From Massilia sp. erpn (GTDB lineage Bacteria > Pseudomonadota > Gammaproteobacteria > Burkholderiales > Burkholderiaceae_D): 64,000 bases of DNA. Positions 53,087 to 62,738 of this stretch are shown here, piece by piece. The first letter of the stretch is position 1. The number at the start of each line of letters is the position of its first letter. The translations under genes and the position numbers were made by a program. The notes below the pieces were generated by a model, which saw only the letters and a list, made by a program, of their open reading frames with translations, was not told the origin of the DNA and did no database searches. The DNA lies in assembly GCF_024400215.1 (NCBI RefSeq), contig NZ_CP053748.1:5518001-5582000 (forward strand). The letters run 5' to 3'.

Positions 53087-55345
53087 ATGAACGCCGCGCG
53101 CTACCGTCCCGGTATCGGCAGCTATCTGGCCATGGCCTTCTGTGCCATGGCGGTGCTGCTCTCCGTGATCCTGTCGCAGGTGCTGGGCCTGATCGCCGGC
53201 GGCCAGGTCAAGGCCGATATCGGCGGCGCGCTGGCTGAACTGGCGCTGCAAACCTCAGACAAGCTGGATCGCGGCATGTTTGAGCGCTACCGCGAAATCG
53301 AACTGATGTCGCGCCGCCAGGACTTGCGCGCCCCCGAACTAGCCCCTGCCAACAAGCGCGCCATCCTCAACGAACGCCAGGCCACCTACCAGTACTACGC
53401 CTGGATAGGCATCACCGACGCCAGCGGCAAGGTACTGGCCGCCACGCACAGCTTGCTGGAAGGCGCGAATGTCGCGGCACAGCCCTGGTTTGACCAGGCC
53501 TTGCAAGGCACCCATGTGGGCGACGTGCACGAAGCGCAATTGCTGGCAAAGCTGCTGGCCGGCGGTGCCGGCACGGAACCGAAACGCTTTGTCGACGTGG
53601 CCTTCCCTTTGCTGGACAAGGATGGCAAAGTGCTGGGCGTGCTGGGTGCACACCTGTACTGGCAATGGGCGCGCGATGTGGAACAGTCGGTGGTTGCGCC
53701 AGTGCGGGCACGGCGCCATGTCGAGGCAATGATACTGGGCAGCGACGGCACCGTGCTGCTTGGCCCGCCCGCCTTGCAGGGCCGCCGCCTTGATATGGCA
53801 AGCCAGCGCGCAGCGCGCAGCCAGCGCAGCGGCCATGTGGAGGAAAACTGGCCGGATGGCGGCCGCTATCTGGTTGGCTACAGCGAGACGGCGGGCCACG
53901 CCCATTATCCGGGCCTGGGCTGGACGGTGCTGGTGCGCCAGGGACTGGATGACGCTTACCAGCCCCTGCACCAGATGCAGGCGCGCGTGTTGTGGGTGGG
54001 ACTGGCACTGGCCTTGCTGTTTTCCCTGCTGGGCTATCTGGCGGCGCTGCTGATCGCCCAGCCGCTCAGCTCTCTCGCCACGGCGGCCGAACGCATACGC
54101 CAGGGCGAGGCGCTGTCACTGCCGCCGGCCGGGCCATATAGCGAGGTACAAGCCTTGGTCCAGGCCTTGAACGCCCTGGTGGCCAACCTGATGCAGCGCA
54201 AGAGCGAATTGAATGAACTGAACCTGACGCTGGAGCGGCGCGTGGAGCAGCGCACGCGCGAGCTGGAACAGGCGCTGGCCCGCGTCAGCGCCAACGAACA
54301 GCGCATGCAGACCATTATCGAAAGCGCGCAGGATGCGTTTATCGCCGTCGATCCGCAAGGCCGCATCATCGACTGGAATTCAGCGGCGGAGCGCATGTTC
54401 GGCTGGCGCCGCAGCGAGGTGCTGGGCTTGTCCTATATCGAGGTGCTGGTGCCGCCGCGCTTTCGCGTGCGGCAGGAGGAGGCCATGCTCAGCTTCCGCA
54501 GCTCGGGCGAGGCCAATCTGCCCGAACACCGCCTGCAGCGCCTGGTCCTGCGCCGCAACGGCGAGGAGCTGGCGGTGGAAGTGACGGTGGCCCTGGCCGG
54601 CGCGCGCGACGAGAGCTTCTTCAGCGCCTTCCTGCACGATGTATCGGCACGGCGCAAGGTCGAGCAGATGAAGAGCGAATTCATTTCCACCGTCTCGCAT
54701 GAGCTGCGCACCCCCATGACCTCGATCCAGGCATCGCTGGCCATGCTGGCCGACGGCAGTGCGGGTGAGCTGTCGCCCGATACCCGGCACCTGCTCGATA
54801 TCGCGCAAAAAAGCAGCGAGCGCCTGGTGCGGCTGGTAAACGACGTGCTGGACATGGAGAAGATCGAGGCGGGCCGCATGGATTACCAGATGCGGCGCCA
54901 GCCCATTCTGCCTTTGCTGGAGCAGGCGCTGGACGCGGTGCGCGGCATGGCTTCGCAGCGCCCGGCAGGATTGCAGCTAGAGGCGGCCGTCGACGGCGTT
55001 GCGCTCAGCCTGGACCACGACCGCATCATCCAGGTGCTGGTCAATCTGCTGTCGAACGCCGTCAAGTTCTCGCCGCAGTTCAGCACCGTGACGCTGAACG
55101 CGGAACACAGCCTGGAGTGGCTCACCATCAGCATTGCCGACCAGGGAGAAGGCATTCCATCCGAATTCCAGGCCAGCGTGTTCGAGAAATTCGCCCAGGC
55201 CGATGGCTCGGATCGCCGCCGCAAGGGCGGCACGGGGCTGGGGCTGAGCATCTGCAAGAGCATCGTCGAAGCGCATGGCGGGCGCATAGGCTTCGACACC
55301 CATCCCGGCAAGGGCACGGTGTTCCGCGTCGAACTGCCGCTGTAA
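53087..55345 (+). CDS. Cache-HAMP-PAS sensor histidine kinase
   Basis: The 752-residue protein has a membrane segment at 13-37, a periplasmic double-Cache domain (about 45-290), a second membrane segment (about 303-325), HAMP, a coiled coil, a PAS domain (about 405-515), HisKA with phospho-acceptor His538 in STVSHELRTPM, and HATPase with GGTGLGLSICKSIVEAHGG at the end. It is 4 bp after the dehydrogenase, which suggests one transcript. No response regulator follows it, so its partner is elsewhere. Confidence 0.95.
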   Translation: MNAARYRPGIGSYLAMAFCAMAVLLSVILSQVLGLIAGGQVKADIGGALAELALQTSDKLDRGMFERYREIELMSRRQDLRAPELAPANKRAILNERQATYQYYAWIGITDASGKVLAATHSLLEGANVAAQPWFDQALQGTHVGDVHEAQLLAKLLAGGAGTEPKRFVDVAFPLLDKDGKVLGVLGAHLYWQWARDVEQSVVAPVRARRHVEAMILGSDGTVLLGPPALQGRRLDMASQRAARSQRSGHVEENWPDGGRYLVGYSETAGHAHYPGLGWTVLVRQGLDDAYQPLHQMQARVLWVGLALALLFSLLGYLAALLIAQPLSSLATAAERIRQGEALSLPPAGPYSEVQALVQALNALVANLMQRKSELNELNLTLERRVEQRTRELEQALARVSANEQRMQTIIESAQDAFIAVDPQGRIIDWNSAAERMFGWRRSEVLGLSYIEVLVPPRFRVRQEEAMLSFRSSGEANLPEHRLQRLVLRRNGEELAVEVTVALAGARDESFFSAFLHDVSARRKVEQMKSEFISTVSHELRTPMTSIQASLAMLADGSAGELSPDTRHLLDIAQKSSERLVRLVNDVLDMEKIEAGRMDYQMRRQPILPLLEQALDAVRGMASQRPAGLQLEAAVDGVALSLDHDRIIQVLVNLLSNAVKFSPQFSTVTLNAEHSLEWLTISIADQGEGIPSEFQASVFEKFAQADGSDRRRKGGTGLGLSICKSIVEAHGGRIGFDTHPGKGTVFRVELPL

Positions 55346-55351
55346 GCCTGA

Positions 55352-57055
55352 CTATTTCAATTCGTGCAGGGCAATGCCGTTAAAGGATGACCAGGCGGAG
55401 AAGTCGGCCTCCAGCGCGGGCAGCAGTCGCAGCAGCGCAGCCGGATCGGCGTGGAAGGTGGTGGCGCTGCCGTCCAGCACGCGCTCGCTCTGCAAGCGGA
55501 ACGACGCGCCATGCGGATTGGCTTGCACCGTTTTCAGCAAGACCAGCAGTGGTACGCCATCCAGCTGCACCAGCCAGGCTTCGCCGGCATCGGCACGCGC
55601 ATAACGGCGCTGCAATTCGGGCGGCAGGTAGCCGGCTTCGAGTGCGATCCGGACCTGCTTTTTATGCGCCACACCCCAGTCCAGGAAAGGCTGGGCGAAG
55701 CGGCGGATCTGGGCCGGGTCGGTGCGGTAATCCATCACCGCAACGCCGCTGGCATGTTCGGCCAATCCCTCCAGCAGCGCGCTCTTGCCGCTCCACCAGA
55801 ACGGCACGACAAACTCCAGCGCCAGGCCGCCCGCCTCGCGCCACAAGCCGCGCAGCAGCAGCAAATAGGCGCGATCCAGCTCGGCGGCGGCGCGTTCATA
55901 GCCGGGCAGCAGATAGTGCTCGATATCGAACTGCACGCCGTGCAAGCGCGCCGGGGCATCGGCCGCCACGTTGTAGGCGGCATACGCGCGCAGGCGCGCC
56001 GAGGTGGCTGGCTGCTCGTTTTCCAATACCATGCGCGGATCGCCATCGACCGGCCAGAGCGCGATGCCCTGCGCCGCCGCCCGGCGCGCGAAGGCGGCCA
56101 GACGTTCGGGCTGCGCCACCGCCATGCCGTCCGCCGCTGCCGTCAGCGGCACCGACAGGAACAAGGTGCGCAGGCCATGGCGCGCAGCCCATGCCAGCAC
56201 GCTATCGCCCTCCTCCATCCATTGCCTGGCCTGCCATACCCAGGCCGAGCGCCCCGCAGCTTTGCCGGACATGGGCTGCAAACTCAGACTGGCAAGCTCC
56301 AGCTGCGCCGCCTGCTCCGGGCAGGCAATGCTGAAGTGCTGCCATGACGCGCCGTCCAGCCGCGCCGGCAAGGCAAACGACGTCTCGTTTGCCAGGACGC
56401 CGATCACCGCCGCGTCTTCCCGCGCCGCGCGTGCGGCATCGGCAACGCCAAGCACGAAGGCCGCACCCATTGGGGATGGCTGCGAGACGGCGAAGCGCAA
56501 GCGCATCGCAGCCGCCGGCAAGTGCCATGGTCCCGCCAGCAGCAAGCCGGCTGGTTTGGCGCCGGCGCGGCAGTCGATCCGCAAGCGGCCGTCTTTCAGT
56601 TCTGCGGCGATACGCTCTTCCACGCCATACGGCCGCACCGTCAGCAGCGGCAGCAGATTTTCCTGCACCGGCATGGCTTGCCTGCCTTGGGGCGGCGCTT
56701 CCGCAGCGCTCTCCACGGCGGCGATGCGTTCGCCGCCTGCATCCATCTGCACCAGCAGCGTGCCTGCCAGCGAGGCCGCTTGGGCGGGCGTCAAGGCGTG
56801 GATTGCCGTGATCGCAGCAGGCGCCACCGGCAATGACAGGCTGCCACAGGACGGCAAGGCGGCGCTGGCGGCGCGCAATTGCACCTGCAACAGCCTGCCA
56901 TCGGGATGGGTCAGCACCCCATCTTGCGCGGCCGCGCCCTGCGGCGCCGGGCAAAGCTGCAAGACGCTTCCCGCAGCAGATGCAGCGCCGGCATAAGCTT
57001 CGGCAGGCATGCCGGCAGCGCTCAGAACGGATAGGATCGCCATCGCGCGCCGCAT
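55352..57055 (-). CDS. Large secreted protein of the exopolysaccharide-like cluster
   Basis: From ATG 57055 the protein has 567 residues with a signal peptide (MRRAMAILSVLSAAGMPAEAYA). The last 300 residues look like a glycoside-hydrolase-type TIM barrel (LRTLFLSVPLT, GVQFDIEHYLLPGYERAA, LALEFVVPFWW, GVAVMDYRTDP, KQVRIALEAGYLPPE). The Asp/Glu pairs FDIEHY and ALEAG sit on strand ends, as in catalytic sites. It starts two bases after the GT2 stop. I infer a periplasmic hydrolase or lyase acting on the polymer, but cannot name a family. An open frame runs further upstream, over the GT2 gene. Confidence 0.7.
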   Translation of the reverse strand: MRRAMAILSVLSAAGMPAEAYAGAASAAGSVLQLCPAPQGAAAQDGVLTHPDGRLLQVQLRAASAALPSCGSLSLPVAPAAITAIHALTPAQAASLAGTLLVQMDAGGERIAAVESAAEAPPQGRQAMPVQENLLPLLTVRPYGVEERIAAELKDGRLRIDCRAGAKPAGLLLAGPWHLPAAAMRLRFAVSQPSPMGAAFVLGVADAARAAREDAAVIGVLANETSFALPARLDGASWQHFSIACPEQAAQLELASLSLQPMSGKAAGRSAWVWQARQWMEEGDSVLAWAARHGLRTLFLSVPLTAAADGMAVAQPERLAAFARRAAAQGIALWPVDGDPRMVLENEQPATSARLRAYAAYNVAADAPARLHGVQFDIEHYLLPGYERAAAELDRAYLLLLRGLWREAGGLALEFVVPFWWSGKSALLEGLAEHASGVAVMDYRTDPAQIRRFAQPFLDWGVAHKKQVRIALEAGYLPPELQRRYARADAGEAWLVQLDGVPLLVLLKTVQANPHGASFRLQSERVLDGSATTFHADPAALLRLLPALEADFSAWSSFNGIALHELK

Positions 57056-57057
57056 CG

Positions 57058-58470
57058 TCAGACCTTGCGCTGCCAGCTGCCTTTGCGCGTCATCGCGCCC
57101 CAGCTGGCCTCCCCCTGCGTCGCCCAGCGGTATAGGCCGACCAGCCGCCACCAGGTATTCAGCTGGCGGTAGCCGAAATTCTCGGCGATGACGACCAGGG
57201 CCAGCACCAGCAACTGGCGCGGCTTGGGATAGATGTGGAAGGACATTTCCTCCAGCAGCAAGCCGGAGGCCGAGAGCAGGATGCCCAGACCGATCGCCAC
57301 GAACAGGAAGACGGCAAACGCCTCCCACGAGACCCAGCCGAAATACCAGGCAAACACCATGAAGATATAGCCGCCCAGCTCCACCAAGGGTCCCATCCAC
57401 TCGAACAGCAGCATGAAGGGGAAAGCCAGCCAGCCCGGCACGCCGCCGCGCCGGCTGAACATCAATCCCCAGTTGGCGCTCAGGCTTTCCGACAAGCCGC
57501 GCTGCCAGCGGATGCGCTGATTGCGCAGCGTCGCCTTGTCTTCCGGCGCTTCGGTCCAGCACACGGGATCGGGGATGAAGTCGATGCGGTAAGGCTGCTG
57601 CTTCTCGCGCAGCAGACGATGCATGCGCACCACCAGCTCCATATCCTCGCCGATGGTCTTGGGCTTGTAGCCGCCGGCCGCCAGCACCGCATCCTTGCGG
57701 AACAGGCCAAACGCACCCGAGATGATCAGCATGCCGTTGATCACCGACCAGCCCAGGCGCCCGAACAGGAAGGCGCGCAGATACTCCACCACCTGGAACA
57801 ACGCCCAGACATTGCGCGGCAAGCCGATCCGCGTCAGATAGCCGCCGCGCACCTCGCAGCCATTCGCCACGCGCACCGTGCCGCCCGTGGCCACCACGGT
57901 GGAATCGGTGAGGAAGGGCTTGACCAGCCGTTGCAGGCTGTCGCGCTGCAGGATGGAGTCGGCATCCACGCCGCAGAACAGCGGATAGCGCGAGGCATTG
58001 ATGCCAGCGTTCAGCGAATCGGCCTTGCCGCCATTGGTCTTGTCGATCACGCGCAGATTCGGATAGCGCGTGGAGCGGTAAAAACCACGCACCGGCTTGG
58101 TCTCGATCTGGATGCGGTAAGCCTCGGGAAAAGCCTGCAGGCCGAATTCCTGCTTCAGCACCTCCAGCGTGCCATCGGCCGAACCATCGTTGATGACGAT
58201 GATCTCCATTTCCGAGTAGGACAGCTGCAGCATCGAGCGCACCGAGGCGGCAATCGTCGCCTCCTCGTTAAAAGCCGGCACCAGTACGCTGATCGGCGGC
58301 TCCAGCGCCGAATACACCTGCGGCAGGTCGTCGAGAATGATTTCCTGGCTGCGCCGCCGCAGCGAGATCATGGACAGGAAATTCAGCAGCAGATAGCCGC
58401 CGTTCAGCAGCACGAAGTAGCACAGCACAAACACCGTGGTGAAATGGACGATCAGCTCATGCGTGTTCAC
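57058..58470 (-). CDS. Processive GT2 polysaccharide synthase (YaiP-like)
   Basis: The 470-residue protein starts with GTG at 58470. An N-terminal membrane helix is followed by the GT2 domain: VLVPAFNEE near residue 64, NDGSADGT near residue 94, DAD near residue 168, and QRIRWQRG near residue 320, then about four membrane segments. This is the synthase core that polymerises and exports a glycan. The HEAT gene's stop overlaps the start (GTGA). Confidence 0.92.
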   Translation of the reverse strand: MNTHELIVHFTTVFVLCYFVLLNGGYLLLNFLSMISLRRRSQEIILDDLPQVYSALEPPISVLVPAFNEEATIAASVRSMLQLSYSEMEIIVINDGSADGTLEVLKQEFGLQAFPEAYRIQIETKPVRGFYRSTRYPNLRVIDKTNGGKADSLNAGINASRYPLFCGVDADSILQRDSLQRLVKPFLTDSTVVATGGTVRVANGCEVRGGYLTRIGLPRNVWALFQVVEYLRAFLFGRLGWSVINGMLIISGAFGLFRKDAVLAAGGYKPKTIGEDMELVVRMHRLLREKQQPYRIDFIPDPVCWTEAPEDKATLRNQRIRWQRGLSESLSANWGLMFSRRGGVPGWLAFPFMLLFEWMGPLVELGGYIFMVFAWYFGWVSWEAFAVFLFVAIGLGILLSASGLLLEEMSFHIYPKPRQLLVLALVVIAENFGYRQLNTWWRLVGLYRWATQGEASWGAMTRKGSWQRKV

Positions 58471-59519
58471 GCTGCCTCCTGTTCCGCTCTGACCTGCTTC
58501 AGCATATCGAGCGCATAACGGTCCATGCCATCCTGCTGCAGGGCAGCCAGATCATCCGGTGTCAGAAACGGCAAGCCCAGCAAGGCTTGCGCGGCACGGT
58601 AGCGCACCCACCACTGCTGGTCGCCCAGCAGGCGGCGCAGACGTTCCACATCGCTATGGTCGCCCAGTTGGCCCAGCGTGCGCACCGCCTGCACGCGCAC
58701 GCGCCAGTCGCCGTGGCCGAGCTGGCGCCTGACTTCATCGAGCAGGTCCGGCGTGGCCGCCAGCCGCAAGGCGCAGGACACCACCTCGGCCACCGGATGG
58801 TTCAACAGACCGCGCAATTGCTGTGCCGGCAACGACAGGCGCAGCGCCGACAGCAAGCGCAGCGCATGCGGCAGCTGCGCCTGGTCCGTTCCCGCCACCG
58901 CTTCGGCCAGCACCGGTTCCCACTCGGCACGCGCATCCTTCAGGATATTCGCCAGTTGCGACATGGCCCAATCCTCGCGCTGCAGCAGCATGGGCGCCAC
59001 CTCGCGCGCAGCGCGTCCGGCGTCGGCCTGCACCAGCGCCCATAGCGCATGCACGGAGGCTGCGCTGTCGCGGCCATGCACCACGCCCAGCAGATCGCCC
59101 CAGGCGGCGGCATCGCGCAGATGACCGAGCGCCAGAATCGCCAGCAGGCGCTGGGCGCGGTTCCCCTTGCGCAGCAGCCGGCGCGCATAGGCATCGCAGC
59201 CGAGACGGTAAGCCACCTCATTCAAGCCGCCGCTCGCTTCGCCGCGCACCGACTGGTGCAAATGCACCCACAGCTTGAGGAAGAGCATGCGCTCCGCCGA
59301 TCGCAGGCCTGGCAGCGAAATCTCGCTGACGCCGACAATGGCGGCGTTCAAGGCCGGCCGCCAGCGCGCCGTCAACGCCTGTTCGCGCCGTTTCAGGCGG
59401 CGCGCCGCCAGGCGCAGGTACACGATCTGCACGGCGATCAGGAGCGTAAGCAGCAGCGCGCCGACACCGGTCCAGAAGGCGGCCAGCAGATAAAGATCAG
59501 AATGCAGCCTGGAGTCCAA
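58467..59519 (-). CDS. HEAT-repeat inner-membrane protein
   Basis: The 350-residue protein has one N-terminal membrane helix (residues 10-35) and helical HEAT repeats (about 130-335; for example HGDWRVRVQAVRTLGQLGDHSDVERL). The start codon appears to be TTG at 59519; no nearby ATG fits. It overlaps the beta-barrel gene by 23 bases and the GT2 gene by 4, so translation is coupled. A scaffold between synthase and export is likely. Confidence 0.85.
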   Translation of the reverse strand: MDSRLHSDLYLLAAFWTGVGALLLTLLIAVQIVYLRLAARRLKRREQALTARWRPALNAAIVGVSEISLPGLRSAERMLFLKLWVHLHQSVRGEASGGLNEVAYRLGCDAYARRLLRKGNRAQRLLAILALGHLRDAAAWGDLLGVVHGRDSAASVHALWALVQADAGRAAREVAPMLLQREDWAMSQLANILKDARAEWEPVLAEAVAGTDQAQLPHALRLLSALRLSLPAQQLRGLLNHPVAEVVSCALRLAATPDLLDEVRRQLGHGDWRVRVQAVRTLGQLGDHSDVERLRRLLGDQQWWVRYRAAQALLGLPFLTPDDLAALQQDGMDRYALDMLKQVRAEQEAA

Positions 59520-60261
59520 GACTGAACCCGTTGCGGATATAGAAATCGCCCTGGCGCGTGTGGCCCAGGCTGTAGTTCAGCGCCCAGTCCTTGCCCAGCC
59601 AATGGCGTCCGACCAGGGCTGCCGAGCGCAGGCTGCTCAACTGCACGCCGCCGCCGGTATTCGCCGCCTCCTTGCCGCCGGCGACGATGACGCCGACCGA
59701 ATCGCGGTCGCTGTAGTAATAGCTGGCGCGCAGTTCCAGTCCGTGCGCCGTGGTGCCGAAGGCGCGCGCCGGCCGCCAGGCCAGGCTGGTGCTGAAATCG
59801 GAAAAATAATGCTCGAGCATCAGCAAGCCCTGGTTCACGCGCACATCGTTATAGCGCGTACTGCGCGCCCCCCCATGCAGCAGCCAGCCGCGCGCAAATT
59901 CGTATTGCAGCGCACCGCCCAAGGCATTCTTCGCCAGCACGCGGTGGCTGCTGCTGGCGTTCGCCTCCAGTGACAGCACCAGCGCGGGACTCAATGGCGT
60001 CACCAGGCCGGCATTGACCTGGGTATCGTTGAGGCCAAAGCGGCGCGTACGGGTCAGGCCCAGGCCGACACTCTGGCGCGGCGCCAGGCCATAATCAAGT
60101 TGGAGGCTGGTCTCGCGCCAGTCCGGCGAGCCATTGCTCAAATGTTCCTTGCCGCCGGCCAGGCCGACGGTGCTGCGCGGCGTCTCGTCGGCTCGCGCGC
60201 TGAAGTGGGCGGCAAAGGCCAGGAGTGCACAGGCAAGCCGGGCCAGCGCCGCCCGCCTCAT
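59497..60261 (-). CDS. YaiO-family outer-membrane beta-barrel protein
   Basis: The 254-residue protein starts at ATG 60261 with a signal peptide (ends HFSARA). The rest is all short alternating strands with the family features: TVGLAGGKEHLS at the mature start, LQLDYGLAPRQSVGLGL, and a C-terminal FYIRNGFSLGLQAAF ending in Phe. YaiO is the outer-membrane part next to YaiP (GT2) in E. coli. The four-base overlap with the response regulator gene couples the two. Confidence 0.85.
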   Translation of the reverse strand: MRRAALARLACALLAFAAHFSARADETPRSTVGLAGGKEHLSNGSPDWRETSLQLDYGLAPRQSVGLGLTRTRRFGLNDTQVNAGLVTPLSPALVLSLEANASSSHRVLAKNALGGALQYEFARGWLLHGGARSTRYNDVRVNQGLLMLEHYFSDFSTSLAWRPARAFGTTAHGLELRASYYYSDRDSVGVIVAGGKEAANTGGGVQLSSLRSAALVGRHWLGKDWALNYSLGHTRQGDFYIRNGFSLGLQAAF

Positions 60262-60647
60262 TGCTGCTCCCGCAGATAGCGCCGCACGCGCGCCAGCAAT
60301 TCGTTCGGCTGAAAGGGCTTGACCACATAATCGTTGGCGCCTGCATCGAGGGCGCGCACGATATCCTGTTCGGTGTGTTTGGCGGTCAGCATCAGCACCG
60401 GCACATCCTTCCATTCGGGGCGGGCGCGGATCAGGCGCACCACTTCAAAGCCATCGATATAGGGCAGCATCACGTCCAGCAGCACAAGACTGGGCAGCTC
60501 GCTCGCCTCCTCAATGGCCTTGCGCGCCGCCAGGCCATCGGCCGCCAGCAGCGTGCGGTAGCCCTGCCGTTCCAGCATATAGATGAGGATCTGGCCGATA
60601 TGCTCGTCGTCTTCGATTACCAGAATCAGGGTTTGTTTGGCATCCAT
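60258..60647 (-). CDS. Single-domain response regulator
   Basis: The 129-residue receiver has the acidic pair EDDE near residue 12, the phospho-acceptor Asp in LVLLDVMLPYIDG near residue 58, Thr in LMLTAKH near residue 88, and Lys in DYVVKPFQPNELLARVRRYL near residue 110. There is no output domain, so it signals by protein contact. First gene of the operon; it probably switches the synthase cluster on or off. Confidence 0.95.
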   Translation of the reverse strand: MDAKQTLILVIEDDEHIGQILIYMLERQGYRTLLAADGLAARKAIEEASELPSLVLLDVMLPYIDGFEVVRLIRARPEWKDVPVLMLTAKHTEQDIVRALDAGANDYVVKPFQPNELLARVRRYLREQQ

Positions 60648-60718
60648 GACAAATCGTTGAGCTGGGATAAACCCATTCTACGGATATTTGCCGATGCACG
60701 CCAACGACTTAAGGAAGC

Positions 60719-60949
60719 TTACTCGCCCGCGAATTCGGCGGCCGCCTTGGCCGACCACAAGGCCTTGTCGTAGCTATCAAAAGGAATGTCATAACGTTCC
60801 GTCTCGCCGTCGTCGCCGACAAAGACAGTCCACCAGCCGGCGGCGTCGCGCACGATGGCAATATCGCCTGGATTGCATTGCGCAAGCACTTGCTCGCCCT
60901 GTTCCAGCGTAATGATACGGGTACCCCGGTGCTGTATTTCAGTGTTCAT
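60719..60949 (-). CDS. Uncharacterised 76-residue soluble protein
   Basis: The 76-residue protein (QHRGTRIITLEQGEQVLAQ at the start, GWWTVFVGDDGETERY in the middle, ALWSAKAAAEFAGE at the end) is a small mixed alpha/beta protein. I recognise no family. The reading frame shows normal codon use. Unknown role, upstream of the response regulator on the same strand. Confidence 0.65.
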   Translation of the reverse strand: MNTEIQHRGTRIITLEQGEQVLAQCNPGDIAIVRDAAGWWTVFVGDDGETERYDIPFDSYDKALWSAKAAAEFAGE

Positions 60950-60990
60950 GTCCGGCTCCGATCAGATGTGATGCCTGCATTGTACCGCTG

Positions 60991-62145
60991 TCACGGCGCC
61001 GCACGGCCATCACCGAGCAGGATTTTTCGGTCCACCTGGCGTACATCGCGCAAGCCGCAGAAAGCCATGGTCAGATCCAGCTCGTTGCGGATGATGTCGA
61101 GGCAGCGCGTCACGCCCTGCTCGCCCATCGCGCCCAGGCCATACAGGAAGGGGCGGCCGATATATACGCCTTGCGCGCCCAGGGCCAGCGCGCGGAGCAC
61201 GTCCTGGCCGGAGCGCACGCCGCCATCCATATGCACCTCGATCCGGCTGCCCACCGCCTCCACGATGGCAGGCAAGGCGCCAATCGAGGATTGCGCACCG
61301 TCCAGCTGGCGGCCGCCGTGGTTGGATACGATCAGCGCATCAGCCCCGGAAGCGGCGGCCAGGCGCGCGTCTTCCGCATCCATGATGCCTTTCAAAATCA
61401 GCTTGCCGCCCCAGCGCTGCTTGATCCACTCCACATCTTTCCACGATAGCGTCAGGTCGAACTGCTGGCTGGTCCACGCCGCCAGCGACGACATATCCGA
61501 CACCGAACCGGCATGGCCGACGATATTGCCGAAGTAGCGCCGCCTGGTGCCCAGCATGCCGAGGCACCAGCGCGGCTTGCCGGCCATATTCAGCAGATTG
61601 GCGATGGTGAGTTTGGGCGGAGCCGACAGGCCATTGCGCAAATCCTTGTGGCGCTGGCCCAGCACCTGCAAGTCCAGGGTCAGCACCAGGGCCGAGCAGC
61701 GCGCCGCCCTGGCGCGCTCGATCAGGCGTTCGATGAAGCCGCGGTCCTTCATCACATACAGCTGGAACCAGAACGGCTTGCTGGTGTGGGCCGCCACGTC
61801 CTCAATGGAACAGATGCTCATGGTGGAGAGCGTAAACGGCACGCCGAACCGCTCGGCGGCGCGGGCGGCCAGGATTTCGCCGTCGGCGTGCTGCATGCCG
61901 GTCAGGCCGGTGGGCGCCAGCGCCACCGGCATACTGACCGGCTGACCGATCATCTCCGATTGCAGCGAGCGGTTTTCCAGATTCACGGCCACGCGCTGGC
62001 GGAACTTGATCCCTTCGAAGTCGCTGCAGTTGGCGCGGTAGGTGGATTCGGTCCAGGAGCCGGAATCGGCATAATCATAAAACATGCGCGGAACGCGCTG
62101 TTGCGCCAGCCGGCGCAGGTCTTCGATACAGGTGATGAGGGACAT
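60991..62145 (-). CDS. FMN-dependent alpha-hydroxyacid dehydrogenase (LldD-like)
   Basis: The 384-residue protein starts at ATG 62145 (GGAG six bases before). It has the full family core: YDYADSGS near residue 29, APTGLTGM near residue 82, KGIMDAEDA near residue 254 (FMN Lys), SNHGGRQLDG near residue 274 (catalytic His and Arg) and MDGGVRSGQDVLRALALGA near residue 308. It oxidises L-lactate or a similar 2-hydroxyacid to the keto acid. L-lactate is likely but mandelate or glycolate is possible. Confidence 0.92.
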   Translation of the reverse strand: MSLITCIEDLRRLAQQRVPRMFYDYADSGSWTESTYRANCSDFEGIKFRQRVAVNLENRSLQSEMIGQPVSMPVALAPTGLTGMQHADGEILAARAAERFGVPFTLSTMSICSIEDVAAHTSKPFWFQLYVMKDRGFIERLIERARAARCSALVLTLDLQVLGQRHKDLRNGLSAPPKLTIANLLNMAGKPRWCLGMLGTRRRYFGNIVGHAGSVSDMSSLAAWTSQQFDLTLSWKDVEWIKQRWGGKLILKGIMDAEDARLAAASGADALIVSNHGGRQLDGAQSSIGALPAIVEAVGSRIEVHMDGGVRSGQDVLRALALGAQGVYIGRPFLYGLGAMGEQGVTRCLDIIRNELDLTMAFCGLRDVRQVDRKILLGDGRAAP

Positions 62146-62212
62146 GCTTGCTCCGCGTTTGTCTTGTTTCGACAAATCATCGGATATTTCGCAACAATTG
62201 CCAACTGCTATC

Positions 62213-62632
62213 TCAGAATAGCTGGCGCAACAGCAGCATATATAAGGGCAGGATGGCCGCGATATTGGCCGTCGTCGTGATCAGGGCAAGCTTGCGCATC
62301 TCCGCCTTGGTGGCCAGGTGCGGCAACTGGGCTTCGATCGCGGCCAGGCGCTGGCCATACTCCACGCGCATGGCCACGAACTCCGCGTAGAAACTGTCCA
62401 GGCGCGCTTCCAGCCGCGCAATATCGGCCTTGACCGCCGCTAGATCAGCCTTGGTGGCGTACTCCTTGCGTATTTCGGCCAGATCAGCCTTGGTGGCATA
62501 TTCCTTGCGCATCTCGGCCAGTTCGGCCTTGGTCGCGTACTCCTTGCGCATCTCGGCCAATTCGGCCATCACATCGTTCATCTGTTTCTCCAGAAAGGAG
62601 AGGCGGGCATTCTGGCTTTCATCATTGGGCAT
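62213..62632 (-). CDS. Coiled-coil, C-terminal membrane-anchor protein with tandem repeats
   Basis: The 139-residue protein starts at ATG 62632. Residues 22-70 carry three copies of a 13-residue unit (EMRKEYATKAELA, then variants), 39 bp each at DNA level, forming a coiled coil. A membrane segment closes the protein (residues 118-136, ITTTANIAAILPLYMLLL). Layout resembles the protein at 8652. Function is unknown. Confidence 0.7.
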   Translation of the reverse strand: MPNDESQNARLSFLEKQMNDVMAELAEMRKEYATKAELAEMRKEYATKADLAEIRKEYATKADLAAVKADIARLEARLDSFYAEFVAMRVEYGQRLAAIEAQLPHLATKAEMRKLALITTTANIAAILPLYMLLLRQLF

Positions 62633-62722
62633 GGCATCCTCACTGTCAAGCAAGCTCTGGGCCAATTGTGCCCGCCGCCGCCGGATGCAATGATGAGGCA
62701 GATCAGATGCCGCCAATAAAGG

Positions 62723-62728
62723 TATACT
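62723..62728 (+). promoter_or_regulatory. -10 element for the TtrS-like gene
   Basis: TATACT lies 10 bases before the ATG at 62739, giving a very short leader. No clear -35 is seen. Confidence 0.4.
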
Positions 62729-62738
62729 AACGCCACTT

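Noticed and set aside
57055..57562. N-terminal extension of the 567-residue secreted protein up to 57562
   Set aside because: The extension lies inside the GT2 gene in another frame and has no conserved motif; a signal peptide starts at 57055.
62445..62570. 39-bp tandem repeats as a possible CRISPR or VNTR outside a gene
   Set aside because: They encode the 13-residue coiled-coil unit of the protein at 62213-62632.
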